This document shows, in pieces, positions 41,643 through 49,841 of a DNA stretch of 64,000 nucleotides. Every line of letters begins with the position of its first letter. Position 1 is the stretch's first letter. The notes beneath the pieces are model-generated. The model searched no databases. It was given only the letters and a program-made list of their open reading frames with translations, and had not been told where the DNA came from. A program made the position numbers and the translations under genes. Source of the DNA: UBA1715 sp045615765 (GTDB lineage: Bacteria > Bacteroidota > Bacteroidia > Bacteroidales > UBA1715); the NCBI GenBank assembly GCA_045615765.1, contig JAZLFM010000049.1, positions 1-64,000 of the forward strand, in the 5' to 3' direction.

Positions 41643-41676
41643 AAAAAAGCCTGAAAATTGCGTTTCAGGCTTTTTT
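41643..41676 (+). terminator. Bidirectional terminator between der and the FKBP gene
   Basis: AAAAAAGCCTGAAA and TTTCAGGCTTTTTT form a perfect 14-bp stem with a 6-base loop. It serves der (+) and the FKBP transcript (-). Confidence 0.92.
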
Positions 41677-41720
41677 GTTATCTAAAAAAAGTTTGAAAAA
41701 TTTGTTGCGTTTTGCTGTTG

Positions 41721-42446
41721 CTATTTTCCTTGTTTTTTCTTGCTCTTTTTACTATTGTCAGTTGCTTTAGTGTCGTTGCCATTAATTGCTAATAATTCTA
41801 ACTCAAAAATGAGGGTAGAGCAAGGTTTTATAACGCCCATATCCATCATTCCGTAGCCAAGTTCCGAAGGAATATATACGATGTATTTAGAACCGATATT
41901 CATTAATTGTAATGCTTCGGAAAAACCAGGAATTACTGCCGTAACAGGGAATGTAGTAGGAGCACCTCGGTCTATTGAAGAATCGAAAATAGTTCCGTCT
42001 ATTAATGAACCTTTGTAATGTACTGTTACGGTGTCTGCTGCAGTTGGTTTTGCTCCTGTTCCTTGCGTAAGAATTTTATATTGTAAACCGCTTTCTGTTG
42101 TGACGACATCTTTGTTTTTCTTATTCTGTAATAAGAAATCTTGGTTTGCTAAACACATTTCTTGCTTTTCCTCTTGTTCTTTATTGCTCAATTTTTGGAA
42201 ATAATTTTCAAGAATCTCGGTTATTTTTTCTTCGGCAATTAGCGTATTGCCTTTTTTGAATATAGCGTCGTAAAAACCTTGTGCGAATTGTTCTATGGAA
42301 ACAAATTCGCTTATTTCTTTGTCAGTACTTAGAGCTTGGTATATTCCCATTGCATAGGATGCGCTGTCTTTCTCTGTTTGTAGTGTTTGTGCAAATGCAC
42401 TGGCTGATAATAAAGTTGCCGCTACGATAGTTGTTAATTTTTTCAT
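41721..42446 (-). CDS. FKBP-type peptidyl-prolyl isomerase
   Basis: The 241-residue periplasmic protein has a signal peptide (MKKLTTIVAATLLSASAFAQ). An N-terminal dimerisation segment as in FkpA/Mip follows (TEKDSASYAMGIYQALS; FAQGFYDAIFKKG). The FKBP domain has TESGLQYKILTQGTG, VTVHYKGSLIDGTIFDSS, VIPGFSEALQLMNIGSKYIVYIPSELGYG and LIFELELLAI. The C-terminus is Lys-rich. It speeds proline isomerisation in envelope proteins. It follows ispE by 11 bp. Confidence 0.93.
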   Translation of the reverse strand: MKKLTTIVAATLLSASAFAQTLQTEKDSASYAMGIYQALSTDKEISEFVSIEQFAQGFYDAIFKKGNTLIAEEKITEILENYFQKLSNKEQEEKQEMCLANQDFLLQNKKNKDVVTTESGLQYKILTQGTGAKPTAADTVTVHYKGSLIDGTIFDSSIDRGAPTTFPVTAVIPGFSEALQLMNIGSKYIVYIPSELGYGMMDMGVIKPCSTLIFELELLAINGNDTKATDNSKKSKKKQGK

Positions 42447-42457
42447 AATTTTAAAAT

Positions 42458-43261
42458 TTATTGTAAAAATCCCTGCCAGACAACAGGTAAGTTTGAAATT
42501 GTTGTTTCTTTTTCGAATAGGCCGTAAACAGTTGCGCCGCTTCCGCTCATAGATGCGTAAATTGCACCTGCTTCATATAATTTATTTTTTGCGTCCGCGA
42601 TTTCAGGATGAACTTTGAAAATTGATGGTTCAAAGTCGTTTACAACAACGTTTTTCCAATCTGCAAGATTTGTTGGTATGACTTCAGCAAGTTTTTGTGG
42701 TCTCTTGTAGGGTGTAACTCCTCGGTATGCTTCCGCTGTACCAACAGCTACATTTGGCTTTACTAGTGCAATCCAATAATTTGCAAGAGAAATAGAAATA
42801 GGTGAGAAAATCTCGCCACGACCTTGTGCGAATATTGGTTTGTTGTTTATGAAAAATGGACAATCGCTGCCGATCTCTAATGCCATTTTTTCTAATTCTT
42901 CTGTAGAAACTCCGACATTGAATTGTTCGTTTATTGCTGATAATAAGAAAGATGCATCTGCCGAGCCGCCTCCTAAACCTCCACCAAATGGAATGTTCTT
43001 GTATAGAACGATATGTATAGGAGGAATGTCATAATTTTTTTTGAAAATGTTCCAGGCCTTTACGCACAAATTCTTTTCTATGGGGGCGTCAATTTGTATT
43101 CCTAGATTTTCGAATGTCAGTTCTTTTGATTCGAAAAATTCTAAGCAATCGCAGAAACCATGAACAGGGTAGAATACGGTTTCTATTTCGTGGAATCCGT
43201 CAGGTCTTTTTTCTGTGATAGATAGACCAATATTGATTTTTGCGTTAGGAAAAACAATCAT
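42458..43261 (-). CDS. ispE: 4-diphosphocytidyl-2-C-methyl-D-erythritol kinase
   Basis: IspE phosphorylates CDP-methylerythritol in the non-mevalonate isoprenoid pathway. The 267 residues show the GHMP kinase landmarks PNAKINIGLSITEKRPDGFHEIETVFYP, KNIPFGGGLGGGSADASFLL (ATP loop), IGSDCPFFINNKPIFAQGRGE and YASMSGSGATVYGLF. The ATG is one base after the stop of the dnaX long frame (TAA C ATG), which strongly suggests translational coupling to the frameshifted dnaX product. Confidence 0.94.
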   Translation of the reverse strand: MIVFPNAKINIGLSITEKRPDGFHEIETVFYPVHGFCDCLEFFESKELTFENLGIQIDAPIEKNLCVKAWNIFKKNYDIPPIHIVLYKNIPFGGGLGGGSADASFLLSAINEQFNVGVSTEELEKMALEIGSDCPFFINNKPIFAQGRGEIFSPISISLANYWIALVKPNVAVGTAEAYRGVTPYKRPQKLAEVIPTNLADWKNVVVNDFEPSIFKVHPEIADAKNKLYEAGAIYASMSGSGATVYGLFEKETTISNLPVVWQGFLQ

Positions 43262-43262
43262 G

Positions 43263-44665
43263 TTACATTGGATTAAAATTGAATTTGTCTTTTAATTGTT
43301 TGACAAATGCATTTTTTTCAACAAATGTGTCGTATTTGCTAGGTTCTTTTTTCTCTTCTTTTTCTACTTTAGGTTCTTCTTTTAACTCGGTATGTGCAAA
43401 TGACATAGTTTCTGTAGGTTTTGTTTCTTCAGTTTTCTTTTGCTGATTGAAAACATATTGGGATTGGGTAACCTTTGCTGTTTGAACAACTTTAGAGACG
43501 TATTTTTTCTCTTCAGGTTTAGGTGTATTCGTTTGGCTTGGTTGTGGCGCTTCGTTTGTTACGCTAGTTTTTTTTTTAATATATTACAAAGTTGTAATAG
43601 CGCTAATTCAACGTGTAAGCGTTTGTTATTGCTTTCCTTGTATTTCTCATCAAACTTGCTTGTTAAATCAAGGGCGGCAAATAAGAATTGTATTTGGCAT
43701 TTTGCCGATTGTTCGGCATATTTTTGTTTAGCCTTTTCGCTAACTTCAAGTAATTCAATAGTTTTTGGATCTTTACTTACCAATAAATCACGGAAGTGTG
43801 AACAAAGTCCTACAAGGAAATTACGTTCGTCAAAACCTTTGTTCAATATTTGGTCAAAGGCAAGAAGAGCAGAAACATAATCGCATGTAAGGAAATAATC
43901 TGTCATTTTAAAGAAATACTCATAATCTAACAAATTTAGATTATCAATGACATTTTGATAGGTGATTGTAGTTCCCGAGAAACTTACGATTTGGTCAAAT
44001 ATGGAAAGAGCATCGCGTAAACCGCCGTTTGCTTTTTCTGCAATAGTACCAACAGCATCGGCATCGATAGTGATACCTTCTTTTTTGGCAACACCTGCAA
44101 GGTGATTCGCAATATCTTCTACTTTTATTCGGTTAAAATCAAATATTTGACAACGCGATAGGATTGTAGGTAGAATCTTATGCTTTTCTGTTGTTGCTAA
44201 TATAAAAATAGCATAACGAGGTGGTTCTTCCAATGTTTTCAAGAAAGCGTTGAATGCTTGTGCCGACAACATGTGAACCTCGTCGATAATATAAACGCTG
44301 TAGTCGCCACTTTGAGGAGGAATTCGAACGCTATCGATAAGCGAGCGAATGTCGTCAACCGAGTTGTTTGATGCAGCATCAAGCTCTGTAATGTTTAGTG
44401 AGGCATTTTCATTAAACGATTTACAAGAATTACATTCATTACAAGCTTCGCCTTCTGGTGTTAAATTGGTGCAATTGATAGTTTTTGCGAAAATACGGGC
44501 ACAAGTTGTTTTACCAACACCACGAGGACCGCAGAATAAATATGCTTGTCCAAGATGTTTAGTTGCAATAGAGTTTTTAAGAGTCTTTGTGATAGATTCT
44601 TGGCCAACTACAGTTGCAAATGTTGCAGGTCTATATTTTCTTGCAGATACTAAAAATTGTTCCAT
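43263..44665 (-). CDS. dnaX: DNA polymerase III subunits gamma/tau (frameshifted long form)
   Basis: DnaX is the clamp-loader ATPase. In the zero frame, 368 residues run from MEQFLVSARKYRPATFATVVGQ through GPRGVGKTTCARIF (Walker A), the zinc cysteines of CNECNSCKSF, YIIDEVHMLS (DExx) and SRCQIFDF, and stop at 43559, 3 codons after ten A residues. A -1 shift on the A-run opens 101 more codons (TSVTNEAPQP to KQLKDKFNFNPM), ending at 43263 just before ispE. The short product is 368 residues (gamma-like) and the long one 467 (tau-like). The tail is Lys/Glu/Pro-rich, as tau linkers are. A homopolymer sequencing error is the main alternative; see the slip-site entry. Confidence 0.85.
43568..43577 (-). 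other. dnaX slip site: ten A residues
   Basis: On the minus strand the codons are TTA AAA AAA AAA CTA GCG TAA. A -1 ribosomal slip or one extra A by polymerase slippage moves reading into ACT AGC GTA ACA, which stays open for 101 codons. The zero frame stops 6 bases after the A-run. dnaX of E. coli (A AAA AAG, ribosomal) and of Thermus (nine A, transcriptional) are known precedents. No strong downstream hairpin is apparent. Confidence 0.75.
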
Positions 44666-44705
44666 AACATGACAAAGGTAAAAATTTTCCTTGATTTACG
44701 ATTGA

Positions 44706-47054
44706 CTATTGAAAGAAATTCTTGTATTGTTCCATTTCATCGTCGTGGTCGTGTTTTACCGGTATTTTACGGTAAATTATTTCAAAACTCATAGATGGAA
44801 CTTCTATGTATAACTCAAGATTTCGTATATAGTATTTACATTGAGAAAACGATAATAATTCGCTGTAGTCAACCGATTCCGAAAGGGTTATTTGTATCGT
44901 TTGTGTTTCTTTTGATTTATTGAAACAGATGTATGCAAATTCGTCGAAGTATTTACGTTTATAAACTAGTATTTGTTTTTCTATGGTTACAAATGTGAAA
45001 TCACCATAGATTAATGGTAAAAATGACGATCGTAGTTGGCCAAGTTTTTGTGTTATCGCAAGGTTCTCGCTTTCGTTTTCAGAAAGACCTGTGAAATACA
45101 TTGGTCGGCGGTTATCAGGATCTCCACCGCCAGGAATACCAATTTCGTCACCGTAATAAATTACCGGAATGCCAGGAATTGTTGTGTTAAAAGCTAGCAA
45201 CATAGCTAGCTTTTTATAACCGATAGGATTTTTAACCGTTATATATCTGTTCCAACCTTCGTATTCGGCGTTTTGGTTTGTCCATAAATCTTCCCCGGCA
45301 TATGAAATAAATCGAGGTAAATCGTGATTTCCTGAAATATTTCCCATAAGATGATGAGAACCAAAGAATTCCATTTCTTGTCGTAGGCAAATACACAATT
45401 TCTCAAAATGTACTTCTTCGTATAAAAATGCGGAACGAGTTTCGTAGTATAAGTTGAATGAGAATTGCGAGTCGTGTATTCCCGAACTTACATAGCTTTG
45501 AAGCATTTCTCGACCACCAAATGTCTCACCGATTTGGAATAATCTCTTATTTTGTGGAATAGCAACTTTTTCCTTTAATTTCTTCGTTAATGTACGCCAA
45601 AACTCTGTTTGTATATGTTTGCATGCATCATGGCGGAAACCGTCTAGGTCGTATGTCTCAATCCATGATACTGCGATGTCCGTCATTTTTTCAATAACTT
45701 CTTTTTTGCTGAAATCGAGCGTAGGAAGGAACTCTTCAAACCAAGTTGAAAATCGTTGGTCTTCCCATCTTCCAATATTTTTTGATCCATCTGGTAGGTA
45801 GAGTGGAGTACACCAATTTGGATGTTCTGTTATGATAGCATTTTCTTGGTACACATGGTTGGCAACATAATCTAGTAATATGTTTATATTGTGCTTATGT
45901 GCTTTATCTACAAGATTGTGCATGTCTTTTGCAGTGCCAAAATGCTCGTCGATTTTATCAGATTTTAAAGGCCAGTATCCATGGTATGCAGCAGATTTTC
46001 TACCATTTTTTTCTATAGGGCAATCTGGGTTTTTGACAACAGGTGAAATCCAGATTGTATTTATTCCTAGTTGATCAAAATATCCTTCTTCTATCTTTTG
46101 TGCAATGCCGAGTAGGTCGCCACCGTAGAAGTTTACTTTTGCATGAACTTGGTCGGATTGGATTGATTTGTCGATATGAGGATTTCCGTTACAAAAACGA
46201 TCTATAAGTGCAAAATATATTATTTGTGCTTCTTTGTCGTCTCTGTTGATTTGATCCGTGGTCGTTATTACTTTCCCGTATTCTAATGGAATAAGCAAAT
46301 CGTTTGTTGCAAACGCATTGTTGTATCCATACACTCGAATGTAACTTCGTTTGATGTTTTTTGCATCGTTTGGAATTGTAATAATTAATCTGTCGTTTTG
46401 GCGAAATGTTGCATCGTCATTTATAAGACTGTTTTGCCACATTGTGACATAGTCGGTAATTTTTTTAGGAATGGCAATTACAATCTTGTTCTCGTATAGT
46501 TGAACAGTTTCCAATTGCATATTTGAATTGTCAGCAAAAGGAACTCGTAATAGCGAATTGTATCCTCCGTAACCATTTTCTAGCACTTCGCTGTTAATAG
46601 GGTCGTTAATCCAATTGCCGTCAACAATGAGCTGATACGAATAATTACCTGGTTCTATCTCAAGTGTATATTGCCAACAATTATCTTTATATTCAAAATT
46701 GTATCCTTGTGGATTCCAACTGTTAAAGTCGCCTGCAATTTGCACCGAAGAAACATACGATTGTGGATAAAAGCGAACAGTATGTTTTACTTTTTTTGAT
46801 TTTAAAAGAACTATGGATTCTTTTGTTCCGTCAGAAAAAGAAATATCTAAGGTTGAAACGGCAGGAATAGCATCGGCGTCGTCAATCAATAGTTTAACTT
46901 TGGCTTGTGCTTTGTTTTCCCATACCTCAAATCCTTGTGGAGCAACGATATTGGTGATAGATTTAGTATTGAGAATATAATCTTCCAAATAGACAATCGT
47001 TTCCGTTGTCGATAAATGTATTTCTGATGCTATGTTGCAAATTTTACTGCTCAT
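44706..47054 (-). CDS. Cytoplasmic alpha-amylase family enzyme (GH13) with starch-binding N-terminus
   Basis: The 782-residue enzyme has no signal peptide. An N-terminal region (about 1-85) is followed by a CBM48/AMPK-type carbohydrate-binding module (VRFYPQSYVSSVQIAGDFNSWNPQGYNFEYKDNCWQY, about 93-150). The GH13 barrel then has LLDYVANH, DLDGFRHDACKH (nucleophile D476), LFQIGETFGG (acid E510) and ISGNHDLPRF (D578). It cleaves alpha-1,4-glucans, probably glycogen or imported maltodextrins. It starts 11 bp inside the 3' end of clpC, so it is cotranscribed with it. Confidence 0.9.
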   Translation of the reverse strand: MSSKICNIASEIHLSTTETIVYLEDYILNTKSITNIVAPQGFEVWENKAQAKVKLLIDDADAIPAVSTLDISFSDGTKESIVLLKSKKVKHTVRFYPQSYVSSVQIAGDFNSWNPQGYNFEYKDNCWQYTLEIEPGNYSYQLIVDGNWINDPINSEVLENGYGGYNSLLRVPFADNSNMQLETVQLYENKIVIAIPKKITDYVTMWQNSLINDDATFRQNDRLIITIPNDAKNIKRSYIRVYGYNNAFATNDLLIPLEYGKVITTTDQINRDDKEAQIIYFALIDRFCNGNPHIDKSIQSDQVHAKVNFYGGDLLGIAQKIEEGYFDQLGINTIWISPVVKNPDCPIEKNGRKSAAYHGYWPLKSDKIDEHFGTAKDMHNLVDKAHKHNINILLDYVANHVYQENAIITEHPNWCTPLYLPDGSKNIGRWEDQRFSTWFEEFLPTLDFSKKEVIEKMTDIAVSWIETYDLDGFRHDACKHIQTEFWRTLTKKLKEKVAIPQNKRLFQIGETFGGREMLQSYVSSGIHDSQFSFNLYYETRSAFLYEEVHFEKLCICLRQEMEFFGSHHLMGNISGNHDLPRFISYAGEDLWTNQNAEYEGWNRYITVKNPIGYKKLAMLLAFNTTIPGIPVIYYGDEIGIPGGGDPDNRRPMYFTGLSENESENLAITQKLGQLRSSFLPLIYGDFTFVTIEKQILVYKRKYFDEFAYICFNKSKETQTIQITLSESVDYSELLSFSQCKYYIRNLELYIEVPSMSFEIIYRKIPVKHDHDDEMEQYKNFFQ

Positions 47055-49602
47055 TTTGTTCTAATACATGTATTGAAACTTCGTTGTTATCAACAGTTAA
47101 TTCTATTGTTGAATTCGTATTTACTGTATGTGCAAGAATGAATTCAGATAGTGGATCCTCTATGTATTTTTGTATAGCTCGTTTTAGTGGTCTGGCACCA
47201 TTTCGTTGGTCGTATCCTTTTTCTACGATGAAATCCTTAAGTGTGTCGGTAAGAATTAATCGTATATTCAATTCTTTTGTTCTCTTGAAAATATCTTTCA
47301 ACATGATGTTGATTATTTCCTTGATGTTTTCTTTAGTCAAAACATTGAATTGAATGATGTCGTCGATACGATTCAAAAATTCCGGAGAGAAGGTTTTCTT
47401 TAATTCTTTGCTGATAGTTTCCTTAGCATAATCGGAAGCAGCTTCTTCTTTCGATTTTGCGCTAAAACCAACATTAGTACCAAATTGTGTCAATGAACGA
47501 CTTCCTACATTGGATGTCATTATTATAATGGTATTCTTAAAGTTTACCTTTCTACCGAAACTATCCGTAAGGTGACCTTCATCTAACATTTGTAGTAAGA
47601 TGTTGAATACATCAGGATGTGCTTTTTCTATTTCGTCTAATAGCACGACAGAATATGGTTTTCTACGTACTTTTTCGGTAAGTTGACCACCTTCGTCATA
47701 TCCGACATATCCCGGAGGTGCTCCAACAAGACGCGATACTGAGAATTTTTCCATGTATTCGCTCATGTCTATACGGATAAGCGAGTCGCGGGAATCAAAA
47801 AGATATTCGGCTAGAACTTTTGCCAATTCTGTCTTTCCAACGCCGGTAGGACCAAGGAATATGAATGAACCGATAGGTTTGTTCGGGTCTTTTAATCCAG
47901 CACGATTACGTTGTATAGCTTTTACAACTTGTTTTATCGCATCGTCTTGTCCGATTACAGAACCTTTTAGCTCTTGATACATTTGGAGTAATCGTGAACC
48001 TTCTTCTTGAGCAATGCGTTTTACAGGAACGCCTGTCATCATTGCCACAACTTCGGCTATAGTATCTTCGGTGACAGGGTAGCGGTTTTCTTCTAACGAA
48101 CGTTGCCATTCGTTTTGAGCTTGGTCAATGCGAAGTTTTAGTTTATTTCTTCTGTCACGTAATTCGGCGGCATGTTCGTATTCCTGTCTTTTTACAGCTT
48201 CAGCTGTTTCTTCTTTTATTTTCTCGATTTCTTGCTCCATAGCTACAATTTCTTGTGGAGCAACAATATTTTGGATGTGCATTCGTGATCCTGCTTCATC
48301 CATTGCGTCTATGGCTTTGTCTGGAAGACATCTGTCCGATATATATCGTTGGGTAAGTTGAACACACGCTTGTATGGCTTTTTCCGTATAGCGTACATTG
48401 TGGAAATCTTCGTAATGTTTTTTGATCTTATTCAAAATGTTGATAGATTCCTCTGCTGTTGGTTGTTCAACTAAAACTTTTTGGAAACGTCTTTCTAAAG
48501 CTCCGTCTTTTTCAATGTTCTGGCGGTATTCATCTAATGTGGTAGCACCAATACATTGCACTTCTCCACGGGCAAGGGCTGGTTTTAATATATTAGCAGC
48601 ATCAAGAGAACCAGAAGAACCGCCGGCACCGACAATTGTGTGAATTTCGTCAATGAAAAGAATAACATCTTTTGCATTGGAAAGTTCTTGTATTAAAGCT
48701 TTCAATCGCTCTTCGAACTGTCCTCTGTATTTTGTTCCGGCAACCATTGATGCCATATCTACAGTAACAACCCGTTTGTCGTGTAATGTGCGTGAAACCT
48801 CGTGGTTGGCAATTTTTAGCGCTAAACCTTCTACAATTGCAGATTTACCAACGCCAGGTTCTCCGATAAGAATAGGGTTGTTCTTTTTGCGTCTGCTTAG
48901 AATTTGCGCTATTCGTTCTATTTCATTGTCGCGTCCTTCTATGCAATCAAGTTTTCCTTCTCGTGCAGATTTCGTTAAATCGTTGCCGAATTTATCTAAT
49001 ATCGGTGTAGAAGTTGCCGATGACGTTGTTTTACTTGAATGTGAAGGATGTTGTGGATAGCGAGGTTCAAATTTGTCTGAAATAGGTTGTTCAGAGTCGT
49101 TTGAATCTTCATCTTGTATTTCAGGAAAAATTTCATCATCGTTGTCTAAAGACGAATTGTTTTCGTTCGCTCTTTTTTGTTCTTCTAATGCCTTTTTGTA
49201 TGTGTTGTATGTTATTCCTTGTTGATTTAGGAAGTTTTTACATTTTGCAGATTCATTTCGTAAAATCGCTAAAACGAGATGTTCGACATCAGTTTCTGCT
49301 GCAAACATATTTACCGCTTCGAATTGCGCTATGTTAAGTAGATTATGTGCTTCGGATTGGATAGGAATTTGCGTGTTCTTTTCTGGATCCAAAGGTTCTG
49401 CTTGCATATATTCTTGCTCAAGCAATTTCTTGATTTCTGCAAGGTCGGCATTCAATTTTGTTAGAATGTCTGTCGCAAGACATTGATTTTCACGAATAAG
49501 AGCAAGGAAAAAGTGGTCTATGTTAAGGAATTCATTTCCCAAACGGATTGCTTCCTCTCTGCTGTTTCGTAAAATTTCAGTTAATTTATGTGAGTATTTC
49601 AT
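47044..49602 (-). CDS. clpC: ATP-dependent Clp protease ATPase subunit ClpC
   Basis: The 852-residue AAA+ unfoldase feeds proteins to ClpP. It has two N-terminal Clp repeats (LTEILRNSREEAIRLGNEFL; AQFEAVNMFAAETDVEHLVLAIL), an acidic linker (about 140-200), the first ATPase (ILIGEPGVGKSAIVEGLAL, LFIDEIHT), a UVR motif in the middle domain (KRQEYEHAAELRDRRNKLK) and the second ATPase (GPTGVGKTELAKVLAEYLF, LLDEIEKAH). The UVR motif and short middle domain make it ClpC rather than ClpB. The GH13 gene overlaps its end by 11 bp. TACATTTA, one mismatch from the -7 consensus, lies upstream (49629-49622). Confidence 0.93.
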   Translation of the reverse strand: MKYSHKLTEILRNSREEAIRLGNEFLNIDHFFLALIRENQCLATDILTKLNADLAEIKKLLEQEYMQAEPLDPEKNTQIPIQSEAHNLLNIAQFEAVNMFAAETDVEHLVLAILRNESAKCKNFLNQQGITYNTYKKALEEQKRANENNSSLDNDDEIFPEIQDEDSNDSEQPISDKFEPRYPQHPSHSSKTTSSATSTPILDKFGNDLTKSAREGKLDCIEGRDNEIERIAQILSRRKKNNPILIGEPGVGKSAIVEGLALKIANHEVSRTLHDKRVVTVDMASMVAGTKYRGQFEERLKALIQELSNAKDVILFIDEIHTIVGAGGSSGSLDAANILKPALARGEVQCIGATTLDEYRQNIEKDGALERRFQKVLVEQPTAEESINILNKIKKHYEDFHNVRYTEKAIQACVQLTQRYISDRCLPDKAIDAMDEAGSRMHIQNIVAPQEIVAMEQEIEKIKEETAEAVKRQEYEHAAELRDRRNKLKLRIDQAQNEWQRSLEENRYPVTEDTIAEVVAMMTGVPVKRIAQEEGSRLLQMYQELKGSVIGQDDAIKQVVKAIQRNRAGLKDPNKPIGSFIFLGPTGVGKTELAKVLAEYLFDSRDSLIRIDMSEYMEKFSVSRLVGAPPGYVGYDEGGQLTEKVRRKPYSVVLLDEIEKAHPDVFNILLQMLDEGHLTDSFGRKVNFKNTIIIMTSNVGSRSLTQFGTNVGFSAKSKEEAASDYAKETISKELKKTFSPEFLNRIDDIIQFNVLTKENIKEIINIMLKDIFKRTKELNIRLILTDTLKDFIVEKGYDQRNGARPLKRAIQKYIEDPLSEFILAHTVNTNSTIELTVDNNEVSIHVLEQNEQ

Positions 49603-49841
49603 TGTTTCTTTAAATAGTGTGTAAATGTAATAAAAAAGAAGAAATCTACCTATATAAATATGTAGGCTCGGTTGAGATGATGTGCTTATGGTTTAATTTT
49701 CAAACTTTTACCAAAAAAATGATTTATTAACAAAAAAATGTTGAAAAAAAACTAGTAGTTAAGGTCAAAAAATACCTAAAAAAGTAGGTTCTTTGCTATG
49801 AATGTTAAGTGGGCAAAATGCCTTCAGCAAAACAAGATAAA

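Noticed and set aside
43440..43880. 146-codon plus-strand frame across the dnaX slip region
   Set aside because: It is antisense to dnaX; the minus-strand -1 frame explains the open stretch.
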